In this document: positions 39,374 to 53,400 of the stretch, in pieces
Position numbering within the stretch: the stretch's first letter is position 1
How the letters are laid out: each line of letters opens with the position of its first letter
From: Hippophae tibetana
Lineage: Eukaryota; Streptophyta; Magnoliopsida; Rosales; Elaeagnaceae
DNA length: 64,000 bases
Direction: 5' to 3'
Assembly (NCBI GenBank): GCA_037013495.1
Contig: CM072810.1
Span: 72,648,449-72,712,448, forward strand
Made by a program: the position numbers and the translations under genes
Notes under the pieces: generated by a model
Told to the model about the DNA's origin: nothing
Database searches by the model: none
The model's input: only the letters and a program-made list of their open reading frames with translations

Positions 39374-41215
39374 TCAAAAGGTTGTTGTTTTCTTATATAA
39401 GCAACAAAACCCTAGATGTAATGCAACCTTAGTAGGGATATTTAGTTGTGAAATGTGCTTAATCAATCCGTAAATAATTAAAGCATAAAAATAGATGTTA
39501 TTAATAAGACAAATTAAATTCCACAATTCAGAAGAATTAAACAAAATCGCAAAACCTAAGAGGCCCATAATTAAATAAAACAAAAATGTTTGCTTCCAAC
39601 ATTAATCCTTCCATTTGATATTCCAAATCTATCCCTTGTGAAGGATCATGAGAATCTTTGTATGATCTATAGAATATTTTTTGGATATTGAGACATTTAT
39701 AATTTTTTTAAACACACTCTTGGATAGTAACTCAATCGCTCTTATGGTGGCATTGAAAAAACCGGAACCAAAAAATATGGAATAGGTGCGACGAAAATTT
39801 TAAACTATCGGTAGGTCGTGTAAACGGTATAATATGGTTTCAAAAAATAATATGCTTAGGAATGCATGCTCTGATTATAGGAATCTTTACAAGCTTCGAT
39901 TGGACTTATTATATTAAAAGTTTCGACACCCGAGTCAAAAGTAATGGCCGTGTAAAATTGGAACTCTGATTTATCAAATGTTCTTTTTTTAATACTGTAA
40001 AAAGTACAAACCATCTTACTTTTCCTACAATTTGTTTTATGAAGAAGAAAGATTGATTGAGCTTAGAAATAAAGATCAAGACTCAGAGACGGAGATTTAA
40101 AAAAGAACTACGAAATTAAATCCACACACGAAAACAACATCAATAAGTCCCTAAAACCCCAACCTTTTGACGCCTAAAAATAATGATCACTCCCTTTGAT
40201 GTGTCGAATCAAGGTATTCCATCGAGAACCCTTGGAAGAAATGTACAAAGCTTGGTAAAAAACATTTTCATCAATTATACTAGTTCTTCCACCTTCAAAA
40301 GGTTGTTGTTTTCTTATATAAGCAACAAAACCCTAGATGTAATGCAACCTTAGTAGGGATATTTAGTTGTGAAATATGCTTAATCAATCCGTAAATAATT
40401 AAAGCATAAAAATAGATGTTATTAATAAGACAAATTAAATTCCACAATTCAGAAGAATTAAACAAAATCGCAAAACCTAAGAGGCCCATAATTAAATAAA
40501 ACAAAAATGTTTGCTTCCAACATTAATCCTTCCATTTGATATTCCAAATCTATCCCTTGTGAAGGATCATGAGAATCTTTGTATGATCTATAGAATATTT
40601 TTTGGATATTGAGACATTTATAATTTTTTTAAACTCACTCTTGGATAGTAACTCAATCGCTCTTATGGTGGCATTGAAAAAACCGGAACCAAAAAATATG
40701 GAATAGGTGCGACGAAAATTTTAAACTATCGGTAGGTCGTGTAAACGGTATAATATGGTTTCAAAAAATAATATGCTTAGGAATGCATGCTCTGATTATA
40801 GGAATCTTTACAAGCTTCGATTGGACTTATTATATTAAAAGTTTCGACACCCGAGTCAAAAGTAATGGCCGTGTAAAATTGGAACTCTGATTTATCAAAT
40901 GTTCTTTTTTTAATACTGTAAAAAGTACAAACCATCTTCCTTTTCCTACAATTTGTTTTATGAAGAAGAAAGATTGATTGAGCTTAGAAATAAAGATCAA
41001 GACTCAGAGACGGAGATTTAAAAAAGAACTACGAAATTAAATCCACACACGAAAACAACATCAATAAGTCCCTAAAACCCCAACCTTTTGACGCCTAAAA
41101 ATAATGATCACTCCCTTTGATGTGTCGAATCAAGGTATTCCATCGAGAACCCTTGGAAGAAATGTACAAAGCTTGGTAAAAAACATTTTCATCAATTATA
41201 CTAGTTCTTCCTCCT
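39374..41215. repeat. Last two A-type units before the diverged zone
   Basis: Units at 39374 and 40295 are type A. The first has atcttacttttcc near 40017. The second has gaaatatgctt, a marker of the ggcgcata variant, but keeps ggcccata, and has aaactcactc near 40632. To the right of this point no standard A, B, C or D unit occurs. Confidence 0.92.
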
Positions 41216-43143
41216 TCAAAAGGTTGTTGTTTCCTTATATAAGCAACAAAACCCTAGATGTAATGCAACCTTAGTAGGGATATTTAGTTGTGAAATGTGC
41301 TTAATCAATCCGTAAATAATTAAAGCATAAAAATACATGTTATAAAAATAACAAATTAAATTCCACAATTAAGTAGAAACAAAATCGAAAAACCTAAGTT
41401 GCACATAATTAAATAAAACAAAAATAATCGCTTCCAACATTAATCCTTCCATTTGATATTCCAAATCTATCCCTTGTGAAGGATCCTGAGAATCTTTGTA
41501 TGATGTATTGAATATTTTTTGGATATTGAGAAATTTATAATTTTTTTAAACACACTCTTGGATAGTAACTCAATCGCTCTTACGGTGGCATTGAAAAAAC
41601 CGTAAGCAAAGAAAATGGAATTGGTCCGACGAAAATTTTAAACTATCGGTAGGTCATGTAAACGGTATAATTTGGTTTCAAAAAATAATATGCTTAGGAA
41701 TGCATGCTCTGATTATAGGAATCTTTACAAGCTTCGATTGGATTTATTATATTAAAAGTTTCGACACCCGAGTCAAAAGTAAAGGCCGTGTAAAATTGGA
41801 ACTCTGATTTATGAAATGTTCTTTTTTTAATATTGTAAAAAGTACAAACCATCTTCCTTTTCCTACAATTTGTTTTATGAAGAAAAAAGATTGATTGAGC
41901 TTAGAAATAAAGATCAAGACTCAGAGACGGAGATTTAAAAAAGAACTACGAAATTAAATCCACACACGAAAACAACATCAATAAGTCCCTAAAACCCCAA
42001 CCTTTTGACGCCAAAAAATAATGATCACTCCCTTTGATGTGTCGAATCAAGGCATTCCATCGAGAACCCTTGGAAGAAATGTACAAAGCTTGGTAAAAAA
42101 CATTTTCATCAATTATACTAGTTCTTCCTCCTTCAAAAGGTTGTTGTTTTCTTATATAAGCAACAAAACCCTAGATGTAATGCAACCTTAGTAGGGATAT
42201 TTAGTTGTGAAATGTGCTTAACCAATCCGTAAATAATTAAAGCATAAAAATAGATGTTATAAATAAGACAAATTAAATTCCACAATTCAGAAGAATTAAA
42301 CAAAATCGCAAAACCTAAGAGGCACATAATTAAATAAAACAAAAATATTTGCTTCCAACATTAATCCATCCATTTGATATTCCAAATCTATCCCTTGTGA
42401 AGGATCATGAGAATCTTTGTATGATCTATAGAATATTTTTTGGATATTGAGACATTTATAATTTTTTTAAACACACTGTTGGATAGTAACTCAATCGTTG
42501 TGACGGTGGCATTGAAAAAACCGGAAGCAAAAAAAATGGAATAGCTGCGACGAAAATTTTAAACTATCGGTAGGTCGTCTAAACGGCGTAATTTGGTTTC
42601 AAAAAATAATACGCTTAGGAATCCATGCTCTGATTATAGGAATCTTTACAAGCTTCGATTGGATTTATTATATTAAAAGTTTTGACACCCGAGTCAAAAG
42701 TAATGGCCGTGTAAAATTGGAACTCTGATTTATCAAATGTTCTTTTTTTAATACTGTAAAAAGTACAAACCATCTACCTTTTCCTACAATTTTTTTTATG
42801 AAGAACAAAGATTGATTGAGGTTAGAAATAAAGATCAAGACTCAAAGACGGGGATTTAAAAAATAACTACGAAATTAAATCCACACACGAAAACAACATC
42901 AATAAGTCCGTAAAACCCCAACCTTTCGACGCCAAAAAATAATGATCACTCCCTTTGATGTGTCGAATCCAGGCATTCCATCGAGAACCCTTGGAAGAAA
43001 TATACAAAGCTTGGTAAAAAATATATTTCATTAATTATACTAGTTCTTCCACCTTCAAAAGGTTGTTGTTTTCCTATATAAGCAACAAAACCCTAGATGT
43101 AATGCAACCTTAGTAGGGATATTTAGTTGTGAAATGTGCTTAA
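41216..43143. repeat. Duplicated satellite segment, left copy (E-F plus start of F')
   Basis: The E unit (41216) is marked by gtttccttatataag, ataaaaataacaaatt, ggatcctgag, gatgtattgaat, gagaaatttat, accgtaagc and attggtccgacg. The F unit (42133) is marked by ggcacataatt, cactgttggat, cgttgtgacgg and ggtcgtctaaacgg. Private changes of the F unit (cttaaccaatcc, aatccatccat, atagctgcgacg, aatacgctta, gttttgacacc, gacggggattt) all recur 5518 bp downstream. The agreement runs to about 43143 and then stops. Confidence 0.9.
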
Positions 43144-46100
43144 TAAATCCGTAAATAATTAAAGCATAAAAATAGATGTTATAAATAAGACAAATTAAAT
43201 TCCACAATTCAGAAGAATTAAACAAAATCGCAAAACCTAAGAGGCCCATAATTAAATAAAACAAAAATATTTTCTTCCAACATTAATCCTTCCATTTGAT
43301 ATTCCAAATCAATCCCTTGTGAAGGATCATGAGAATCTTTGTATGATCTATAGAATATTTGTTAGATATTGAGACATTTATAAATTTTTTAAACACACTC
43401 TTTTATAGTAACTCAATCGTTGTTACGGTGGCATTGAAAAAACCGGAAGCAAAAAAAAATGGAATAGGTGCGACGAAAATTTTAAACTATCGGTGGGTCA
43501 TGTAAACGGCGTAATTTGGTTTCAAAAAATAATATTCTTAGGAATCCATGCTCTTATTATTGGAATCTTTGCAAGTTTCGATTGGATTTATTATATTAAA
43601 AGTTTCGACACCCGAGTCAAAGGTAATAGCCGTGTAAAATTGGAACTCTGATTTATCAAATGTTCTTTTTTTAATACTGTAAAAAGTACAAACCATCTTC
43701 CTTTTCCTACAATTTGTTTTATGAAGACCAAAGATTGATTGAGGTTAGAAATAAAGATCAAGACTCAGTGACGGAGATTTAAAAAAGAACTACGAAATTA
43801 AATCCACACACGAAAACAACATCAATATGTCCGTAAAACCCCAACCTTTTGACGCCAAAAAATAATGATCACTCCCTTTGATGTGTCGAATCCAGGCATT
43901 CCATCGAGAACCCTTGGAAGAAATATACAAAGCATGGTAAAAAAACATTTTCATTAATTATACTAGTTCTTCCACCTTCAAAAGGTTGTTGTTTCCTTAT
44001 ATAAGCAACAAAACCCTAGATGTAATGCAACCTTAGTAGGGATATTTAGTTGTGAAATGTGCTTAATCAATCCGTAAATAATTAAAGCATAAAAATACAT
44101 GTTATAAAAATAACAAATTAAATTCCACAATTAAGTAGAAACAAAATCGAAAAACCTAAGTTGCACATAATTAAATAAAACAAAAATAATCGCTTCCAAC
44201 ATTAATCCTTCCATTTGATATTCCAAATCTATCCCTTGTGAAGGATCCTGAGAATCTTTGTATGATGTATTGAATATTTTTTGGATATTGAGAAATTTAT
44301 AATTTTTTTATATACACTCTTGGATAGTAACTCAATCGCTCTTACGGTGGCATTGAAAAAACCGTAAGCAAAGAAAATGGAATTGGTCCGACGAAAATTT
44401 TAAACTATCGGTAGGTCATGTAAACGGTATAATTTGGTTTCAAAAAATAATATGCTTAGGAATGCATGCTCTGATTATAGGAATCTTAAAAGCTTCGATT
44501 GGATTTATTATATTAAAAGTTTCGACACCCGAGTCAAAAGTAATGGCCGTGTAAAATTGGAACTCTGATTTATCAAATGTTCTTTTTTTAATATTGTAAA
44601 AAGTACAAACCATCTTCCTTTTCCTACAATTTGTTTTATGAAGAAAAAAGATTGATTGAGCTTAGAAATAAAGATCAAGACTCAGAGACGGAGATTTAAA
44701 AAAGAACTACGAAATTAAATCCACACACGAAAACAACATCAATAAGTCCCTAAAACCCCAACCTTTTGACGCCAAAAAATAATGATCACTCCCTTTGATG
44801 TGTCGAATCAAGGCATTCCATCGAGAACCCTTGGAAGAAATGTACAAAGCTTGGTAAAAAACATTTTCATCACTTATACAAGTTCTTCCTCCTTCAAAAG
44901 GTTGTTGTTTTCTTATATAAGCAACACAACCCTAGATGTAATGCAACCTTAGTAGGGATATTTAGTTGTGAAATGTGCTTAATAAATCCGTAAATAATTA
45001 AAGCATAAAAATAGATGTTATAAATAAGACAAATTAAATTCCACAATTCAGAAGAATTAAACAAAATCGCAAAACCTAAGAGGCCCATAATTAAATAAAA
45101 CAAAAATATTTGCTTCCAACATTAATCCTTCCATTTGATATTCCAAATCTATCCCTTGTGAAGCATCATGAGAATCTTTGTATGATCTATAGAATATTTT
45201 TTGGATATTGAGACATTTATAATTTTTTTAAACACACTGTTGGATAGTAACTCAATCGTTGTGACGGTGGCATTGACAAAACCGGAAGCAAAAAAAATGG
45301 AATAGGTGCGACGAAAATTTTAAACTATCGGTAGGTCGTCTAAACGGCGTAATTTGGTTTCACAAAATAATATGCTTAGGAATCCATGCTCTGATTATAG
45401 GAATCTTTACAAGCTTCGATTGGATTTATTATATTAAAAGTTTCGACACCCGAGTCAAAAGTAATGGCTGTGTAAAATTGGAACTCTGATTTATCAAATG
45501 TTCTTTTTTTAATACTGTAAAAAGTACAAACCATCTACCTTTTCCTACAATTTTTTTTATGAAGAACAAAGATTGATTGAGGTTAGAAATAAAGATCAAG
45601 ACTCAAAGACGGAGATTTAAAAAATAACTACGAAATTAAATCCACACACGAAAACAACATCAATAAGTCCGTAAAACCCCAACCTTTCGACGCCAAAAAA
45701 TAATGATCACTCCCTTTGATGTGTCGAATCCAGGCATTCCATCGAGAACCCTTGGAAGAAATATACAAAGCTTGGTAAAAAATATATTTCATTAATTATA
45801 CTAGTTCTTCCACCTTCAAAAGGTTGTTGTTTTCCTATATAAGCAACAAAACCCTAGATGTAATGCAACCTTAGTAGGGATATTTAGTTGTGAAATGTGC
45901 TTAATCAATCCGTAAATAATTAAACCATAAAAATACATGTTAAAAAAATTACAAATTATATTCCACAATTTAGTATAAACAAAATCGAAAAACCTAAGTT
46001 GCACATAATTAAATAAAACAAAAATATTCGCTTCCAACATTAATCCTTCCATTTGATATTCCAAATTTATCCCTTGTGAAGGATCATGAGAATCTTTGTA

Positions 46101-46732
46101 TGATCTATAGAATATTTTTTGGATATTGAGACATTTATAATTTTTTTAAACACACTGTTGGATAGTAACTCAATCGTTGTGACGGTGGCATTGAAAAAAT
46201 CGAAACCAAAAAATATGGAATAGGTGCGACGAAAATTTTAAACTATCGGTAAGTCGTGTAAACGGTGTAATTTGGTTTCAAAAAATAATATGCTTAGGAA
46301 TCCATGCTCTGATTATAGGAATCTTTACAATGTTGGATTGGATTTATTATATTAAAAGTTTCGACACCCGAGTCAAAGGTAATAGCCGTGTAAAATTGGA
46401 AGTCTGATTTAGCAAATGTTCTTTTTTTAATACTGTAAAAAGTACAAACCATCTTCCTTTTCCTACAATTTGTTTTATGAAGACCAAAGATTGATTGAGG
46501 TTAGAAATAAAGATCAAGACTCAGTGACGGAGATTTAAAAAAGAACTACGAAATTAAATCCACACACGAAAACAACATCAATATGTCCGTAAAACCCCAA
46601 CCTTTTGACGCCAAAAAATAATGATCACTCCCTTTGATGTGTCGAATCCAGGCATTCCATCGAGAACCCTTGGAAGAAATATACAAAGCATGGTAAAAAA
46701 ACATTTTCATTAATTATACTAGTTCTTCCACC
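43055..46732. repeat. Diverged mosaic run F'-E-F'-G
   Basis: F' units (43055 and 44894) resemble F but have ggcccata and cttaataaatcc. The E unit at 43977 has private changes tttttatatacactc near 44312 and a short deletion at gaatcttaaaagc near 44484. G (45816) is marked by ttaaaccataaaaat, atgttaaaaaaattac and ttagtataaac. The monomer before E at 43977 and the one before E at 46733 share cagtgacgg and caatatgtccg, which indicates another local duplication with a 2756-bp offset. Confidence 0.85.
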
Positions 46733-49700
46733 TTCAAAAGGTTGTTGTTTCCTTATATAAGCAACAAAACCCTAGATGTAATGCAACCTTAGTAGGGATA
46801 TTTAGTTGTGAAATGTGCTTAATCAATCCGTAAATAATTAAAGCATAAAAATACATGTTATAAAAATAACAAATTAAATTCCACAATTAAGTAGAAACAA
46901 AATCGAAAAACCTAAGTTGCACATAATTAAATAAAACAAAAATAATCGCTTCCAACATTAATCCTTCCATTTGATATTCCAAATCTATCCCTTGTGAAGG
47001 ATCCTGAGAATCTTTGTATGATGTATTGAATATTTTTTGGATATTGAGAAATTTATAATTTTTTTAAACACACTCTTGGATAGTAACTCAATCGCTCTTA
47101 CGGTGGCATTGAAAAAACCGTAAGCAAAGAAAATGGAATTGGTCCGACGAAAATTTTAAACTATCGGTAGGTCATGTAAACGGTATAATTTGGTTTCAAA
47201 AAATAATATGCTTAGGAATGCATGCTCTGATTATAGGAATCTTTACAAGCTTCGATTGGATTTATTATATTAAAAGTTTCGACACCCGAGTCAAAAGTAA
47301 AGGCCGTGTAAAATTGGAACTCTGATTTATGAAATGTTCTTTTTTTAATATTGTAAAAAGTACAAACCATCTTCCTTTTCCTACAATTTGTTTTATGAAG
47401 AAAAAAGATTGATTGAGCTTAGAAATAAAGATCAAGACTCAGAGACGGAGATTTAAAAAAGAACTACGAAATTAAATCCACACACGAAAACAACATCAAT
47501 AAGTCCCTAAAACCCCAACCTTTTGACGCCAAAAAATAATGATCACTCCCTTTGATGTGTCGAATCAAGGCATTCCATCGAGAACCCTTGGAAGAAATGT
47601 ACAAAGCTTGGTAAAAAACATTTTCATCAATTATACTAGTTCTTCCTCCTTCAAAAGGTTGTTGTTTTCTTATATAAGCAACAAAACCCTAGATGTAATG
47701 CAACCTTAGTAGGGATATTTAGTTGTGAAATGTGCTTAACCAATCCGTAAATAATTAAAGCATAAAAATAGATGTTATAAATAAGACAAATTAAATTCCA
47801 CAATTCAGAAGAATTAAACAAAATCGCAAAACCTAAGAGGCACATAATTAAATAAAACAAAAATATTTGCTTCCAACATTAATCCATCCATTTGATATTC
47901 CAAATCTATCCCTTGTGAAGGATCATGAGAATCTTTGTATGATCTATAGAATATTTTTTGGATATTGAGACATTTATAATTTTTTTAAACACACTGTTGG
48001 ATAGTAACTCAATCGTTGTGACGGTGGCATTGAAAAAACCGGAAGCAAAAAAAATGGAATAGCTGCGACGAAAATTTTAAACTATCGGTAGGTCGTCTAA
48101 ACGGCGTAATTTGGTTTCAAAAAATAATACGCTTAGGAATCCATGCTCTGATTATAGGAATCTTTACAAGCTTCGATTGGATTTATTATATTAAAAGTTT
48201 TGACACCCGAGTCAAAAGTAATGGCCGTGTAAAATTGGAACTCTGATTTATCAAATGTTCTTTTTTTAATACTGTAAAAAGTACAAACCATCTACCTTTT
48301 CCTACAATTTTTTTTATGAAGAACAAAGATTGATTGAGGTTAGAAATAAAGATCAAGACTCAAAGACGGGGATTTAAAAAATAACTACGAAATTAAATCC
48401 ACACACGAAAACAACATCAATAAGTCCGTAAAACCCCAACCTTTCGACGCCAAAAAATAATGATCACTCCCTTTGATGTGTCGAATCCAGGCATTCCATC
48501 GAGAACCCTTGGAAGAAATATACAAAGCTTGGTAAAAAATATATTTCATTAATTATACTAGTTCTTCCACCTTCAAAAGGTTGTTGTTTTCCTATATAAG
48601 CAACAAAACCCTAGATGTAATGCAACCTTAGTAGGGATATTTAGTTGTGAAATGTGCTTAATCAATCCGTAAATAATTAAACCATAAAAATACATGTTAA
48701 AAAAATTACAAATTATATTCCACAATTTAGTATAAACAAAATCGAAAAACCTAAGTTGCACATAATTAAATAAAACAAAAATAATCGCTTCCAACATTAA
48801 TCCTTCCATTTGATATTCCAAATTTATCCCTTGTGAAGGATCATGAGAATCTTTGTATGATCAATAGAATATTTTTTGGATATTGAGACATTTATAATTT
48901 TTTTAAACACACTGTTGGATAGTAACTCAATCGTTGTGACGGTGGCATTGAAAAAATCGAAACCAAAAAATATGGAATAGGTGCGACGAAAATTTTAAAC
49001 TATCGGTAGGTCGTGTAAACGGTGTAATTTGGTTTCAAAAAATAATATGCTTAGGAATCCATGCTCTGATTATAGGAATCTTTACAATGTTCGATTGGAT
49101 TTATTATATTAAAAGTTTCGACACCCGAATCAAAGGTAATAGCCGTGTAAAATTGGAACTCTGATTTATCAAATGTTCTTTTTTTAATACTGTAAAAAGT
49201 ACAAACCATCTTCCTTTTCCTACAATTTGTTTTATGAAGAACAAAGATTGATTGAGCTTAGAAATAAAGATCAAGACTCAGAGACGGAGATTTAAAAAAG
49301 AACTACGAAATTAAATCCACACACGAAAACAACATCAATAAGTCCTTAAAACCCCAACCTTTTGACGCTAAAAAATAATGATCACTCCTTTTGATGTGTC
49401 GAATCCAGGCATTCCATCGAGAACCCTTGGAAGAAATGTACAAAGCTTGGTCAAAAGAATTTTCATTAATTATACTAGTTCTTCCTCCTTCAAAAGGTTG
49501 TTGTTTTCTTATATAAGCAACAAAACCCTAGATGTAATTCAAACTTAGTAGGGATATTTAGTTGTGAAATGTGCTTAATCAATCCATAAATAATTAATGC
49601 ATAAAAATACATGTTATAAATAGGACAAATTAAATTCCACAATTCAGTAGAAACAAAATCGCAAAACCTAAGAGGCCCATAATTAAATAAAACAAAAATA

Positions 49701-50406
49701 TTTGCTTCCAACATTATTCCTTCCATTTGATATTCCAAATCTATCCCTTGTGAAGGATCATGAGAATCTTTGTATGATCTATAGAATATTTGTTAGATAT
49801 TGAGACATTTATAAATTTTTTAAACACACTCTTGGATTGTAACTCAATCGCTCTTACGGTGGCATTGAAAAAACCGGAAGCAAAGAAAATGGAATTGGTC
49901 CGACGAAAATTTTAAACTATCGGTAGATCATGTAAACGGTATAATTTGGTTTCAAAAAATAATATGCTTAGGAATGCATGCTCTGATTATAGGAATCTTT
50001 ACAAGCTTCGATTGGATTTATTATATTAAAAGTTTCGACACCCGAGTCAAAGGTAATAGCCGTGTAAAATTGGAACTCTGATTTATCAAATGTTCTTTTT
50101 TTAATACTGTAAAAAGTACAAACCATCTTCCTTTTCCTACAATTTGTTTTATGAAGACCAAAGATTGATTGAGGTTAGAAATAAAGATCAAGACTCAGAG
50201 ACGGAGATTTAAAAAAGTACTACGAAATTAAATCCACACACGAAAACAACATCAATAAGTCCGTAAAACCCCAACCTTTTGACGCCAAAAAATAATGATC
50301 ACTCCCTTTGATGTGTCGAATCCAGGCATTCCATTGAGAACCCTTGGAAGAAATATACAAAGCATGGTAAAAAAACATTTTCATTAATTATACTAGTTCT
50401 TCCACC
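46733..50406. repeat. Higher-order repeat E-F-G-H, first copy, about 3.67 kb
   Basis: Units are E (46733), F (47651), G (48573) and H (49490). H is marked by gtaattcaaacttag, ccataaataattaatgc and ataggacaaatt. The part up to about 48661 is the right copy of the 5518-bp-offset duplication. The downstream part of H here has E-like bases (attggtccgacg near 49893), so unit borders are not the only exchange points. Confidence 0.86.
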
Positions 50407-53400
50407 TTCAAAAGGTTGTTGTTTCCTTATATAAGCAACAAAACCCTAGATGTAATGCAACTTTAGTAGGGATATTTAGTTGTGAAATGTGCTTAATCAA
50501 TCCGTAAATAATTAAAGCATAAAAATACATGTTATAAAAATAACAAATTAAATTCCACAATTAAGTAGAAACAAAATCGAAAAACCTAAGTTGCACATAA
50601 TTAAATAAAACAAAAATAATCGCTTCCAACATTAATCCTTCCATTTGATATTCCAAATCTATCCCTTGTGAAGGATCCTGAGAATCTTTGTATGATGTAT
50701 AGAATATTTTTTGGATATTGAGAAATTTATAATTTTTTTAAACACACTCTTGGATAGTAACTCAATCGCTCTTACGGTGGCATTGATAAAACGGAAGCAA
50801 AGAAAATGGAATTGGTCCGACGAATATTTTAAACTATCGGTAGGTCATGTAAACGGTATAATTTGGTTTCAAAAAATAATATGCTTAGGAATGCATGCTA
50901 TGATTATAGGAATCTTTACAAGCTTCGATTGGATTTATTATATTAAAAGTTTCGACACCCGAGTCAAAAGTAATGGCCGTGTAAAATTGGAACTCTGATT
51001 TATCAAATGTTCTTTTTTTAATATTGTAAAAAGTACAAACCATCTTCCTTTTCCTACAATTTGTTTTATGATGAAAAAAGATTGATTGAGCTTAGAAATA
51101 AAGATCAAGACTCAGAGACGGAGATTTAAAAAAGAACTACGAAATTAAATCCACACACGAAAACAACATCAATAAGTCTCTAAAACCCCAACCTTTTGAC
51201 GCCAAAAAATAATGATCACTCCCTTTGATGTGTCGAATCAAGGCATTCCATCGAGAACCCTTGGAAGAAATGTACAAAGCTTGGTAAAAAACATTTTCAT
51301 CAATTATACTTGTTCCTCCTCCTTCAAAAGGTTGTTGTTTTCTTATATAAGCAACAAAACCCTAGATGTAATGCAACCTTAGTAGGGATATTTAGTTGTG
51401 AAATGTGCTTAATCAATCCGTAAATAATTAAAGCATAAAAATAGATGTTATAAATAAGACAAATTAAATTCCACAATTCAGAAGAATTAAACAAAATCGC
51501 AAAACCTAAGAGGCACATAATTAAATAAAACAAAAATATTTTCTTCCAACATTAATCCTTCCATTTGATATTCCAAATCTATCCCTTGTGAAGGATCAAG
51601 AGAATCTTTGTATGATCTATAGAATATTTTTTGGATATTGAGACATTTATAATTTTTTTAAACACACTGTTGGATAGTAACTCAATCGTTGTGACGGTGG
51701 CATTGAAAAAACCGGAAGCAAAAAAAATGGAATAGGTGCGACGAAAATTTTAAACTATCGGTAGGTCGTCTAACCGGTGTAATTTGGTTTCAAAAAATAA
51801 TATGCTTAGGAATCCATGCTCTGATTATAGGAATCTTTACAAGCTTCGATTGGATTTATTATATTAAAAGTTTCGACACCCGAGTCAAAAGTAATGGCCG
51901 TGTAAAATTGGAACTCTGATTTATCAAATGTTCTTTTTTTAATACTGTAAAAAGTACAAACCATCTACCTTTTCCTACAATTTTTTTTTATGAAGAACAA
52001 AGATTGATTGAGGTTAGAAATAAAGATCAAGACTCAAAGACGGAGATTTAAAAAATAACTACGAAATTAAATCCACACACGAAAACAACATCAATAAGTC
52101 CGTTAAACCCCAACCTTTCGACGCCAAAAAATAATGATCACTCCCTTTGATGTGTCGAATCCAGGCATTCCATCGAGAACCCTTGGAAGAAATATACAAA
52201 GCTTGGTAAAAAATATTTTTCATTAATTATACTAGTTCTTCCACCTTCAAAAGGTTGTTGTTTTCCTATATAAGCAACAAAACCCTAGATGTAATGTAAC
52301 CTTAGTAGGGATATTTAGTTGTGAAATGTGCTTAATCAATCCGTAAATAATTAAACCATAAAAATACATGTTAAAAAAATTACAAATTATATTCCACAAT
52401 TTAGTATAAACAAAATCGAAAAACCTAAGTTGCACATAATTAAATAAAACAAAAATAATCGCTTCCAACATTAATCCTTCCATTTGATATTCCAAATTTA
52501 TCCCTTGTGAATGATCATGAGAATCTTTGTATGATCTATAGAATATTTTTTGGATATTGAGACATTTATAATTTTTTTAAACACACTGTTGGATAGTAAC
52601 TCAATCGTTGTGACGGTGGCATTGAAAAAACCAGAACCAAAAAATATGGAATAGGTGCGACGAAAATTTTAAACTATCGGTAGGTCGTGTAAACGGTGTA
52701 ATTTGGTTTCAAAAAATAATATGCTTAGGAATCCATGCTCTGATTATAGGAATCGTTACAATGTTCGATTGGATTTATTATATTAAAAGTTTCGACACCC
52801 GAATCAAAGGTAATAGCCGTGTAAAATTGGAACTCTGATTTATCAAATGTTCTTTTTTTAATACTGTAAAAAGTACAAACCATCTTCCTTTTCCTACAAT
52901 TTGTTTTATGAAGAACAAAGGTTGATTGAGCTTAGAAATAAAGATCAAGACTCAGAGACGGAGATTTAAAAAAGAACTACGAAATTAAATCCACACACGA
53001 AAACAACATCAATAAGTCCTTAAAACCCCAACCTTTTGACGCTAAAAAATAATGATCACTCCTTTTGATGTGTCGAATCCAGGCATTCCATCGAGAACCC
53101 TTGGAAGAAATGTACAAAGCTTGGTCAAAAACATTTTCATTAATTATACTAGTTCTTCCTCCTTCAAAAGGTTGTTGTTTTCTTATATAAGCAACAAAAC
53201 CCTAGATGTAATTCAAACTTAGTAGGGATATTTAGTTGTGAAATGTGCTTAATCAATCCATAAATAATTAATGCATAAAAATACATGTTATAAATAGGAC
53301 AAATTAAATTCCAAAATTCAGTAAAAACAAAATCGCAAAACCTAAGAGGCCCATAATTAAATAAAACAAAAATATTTGCTTCCAATATTAATCCTTCCAT

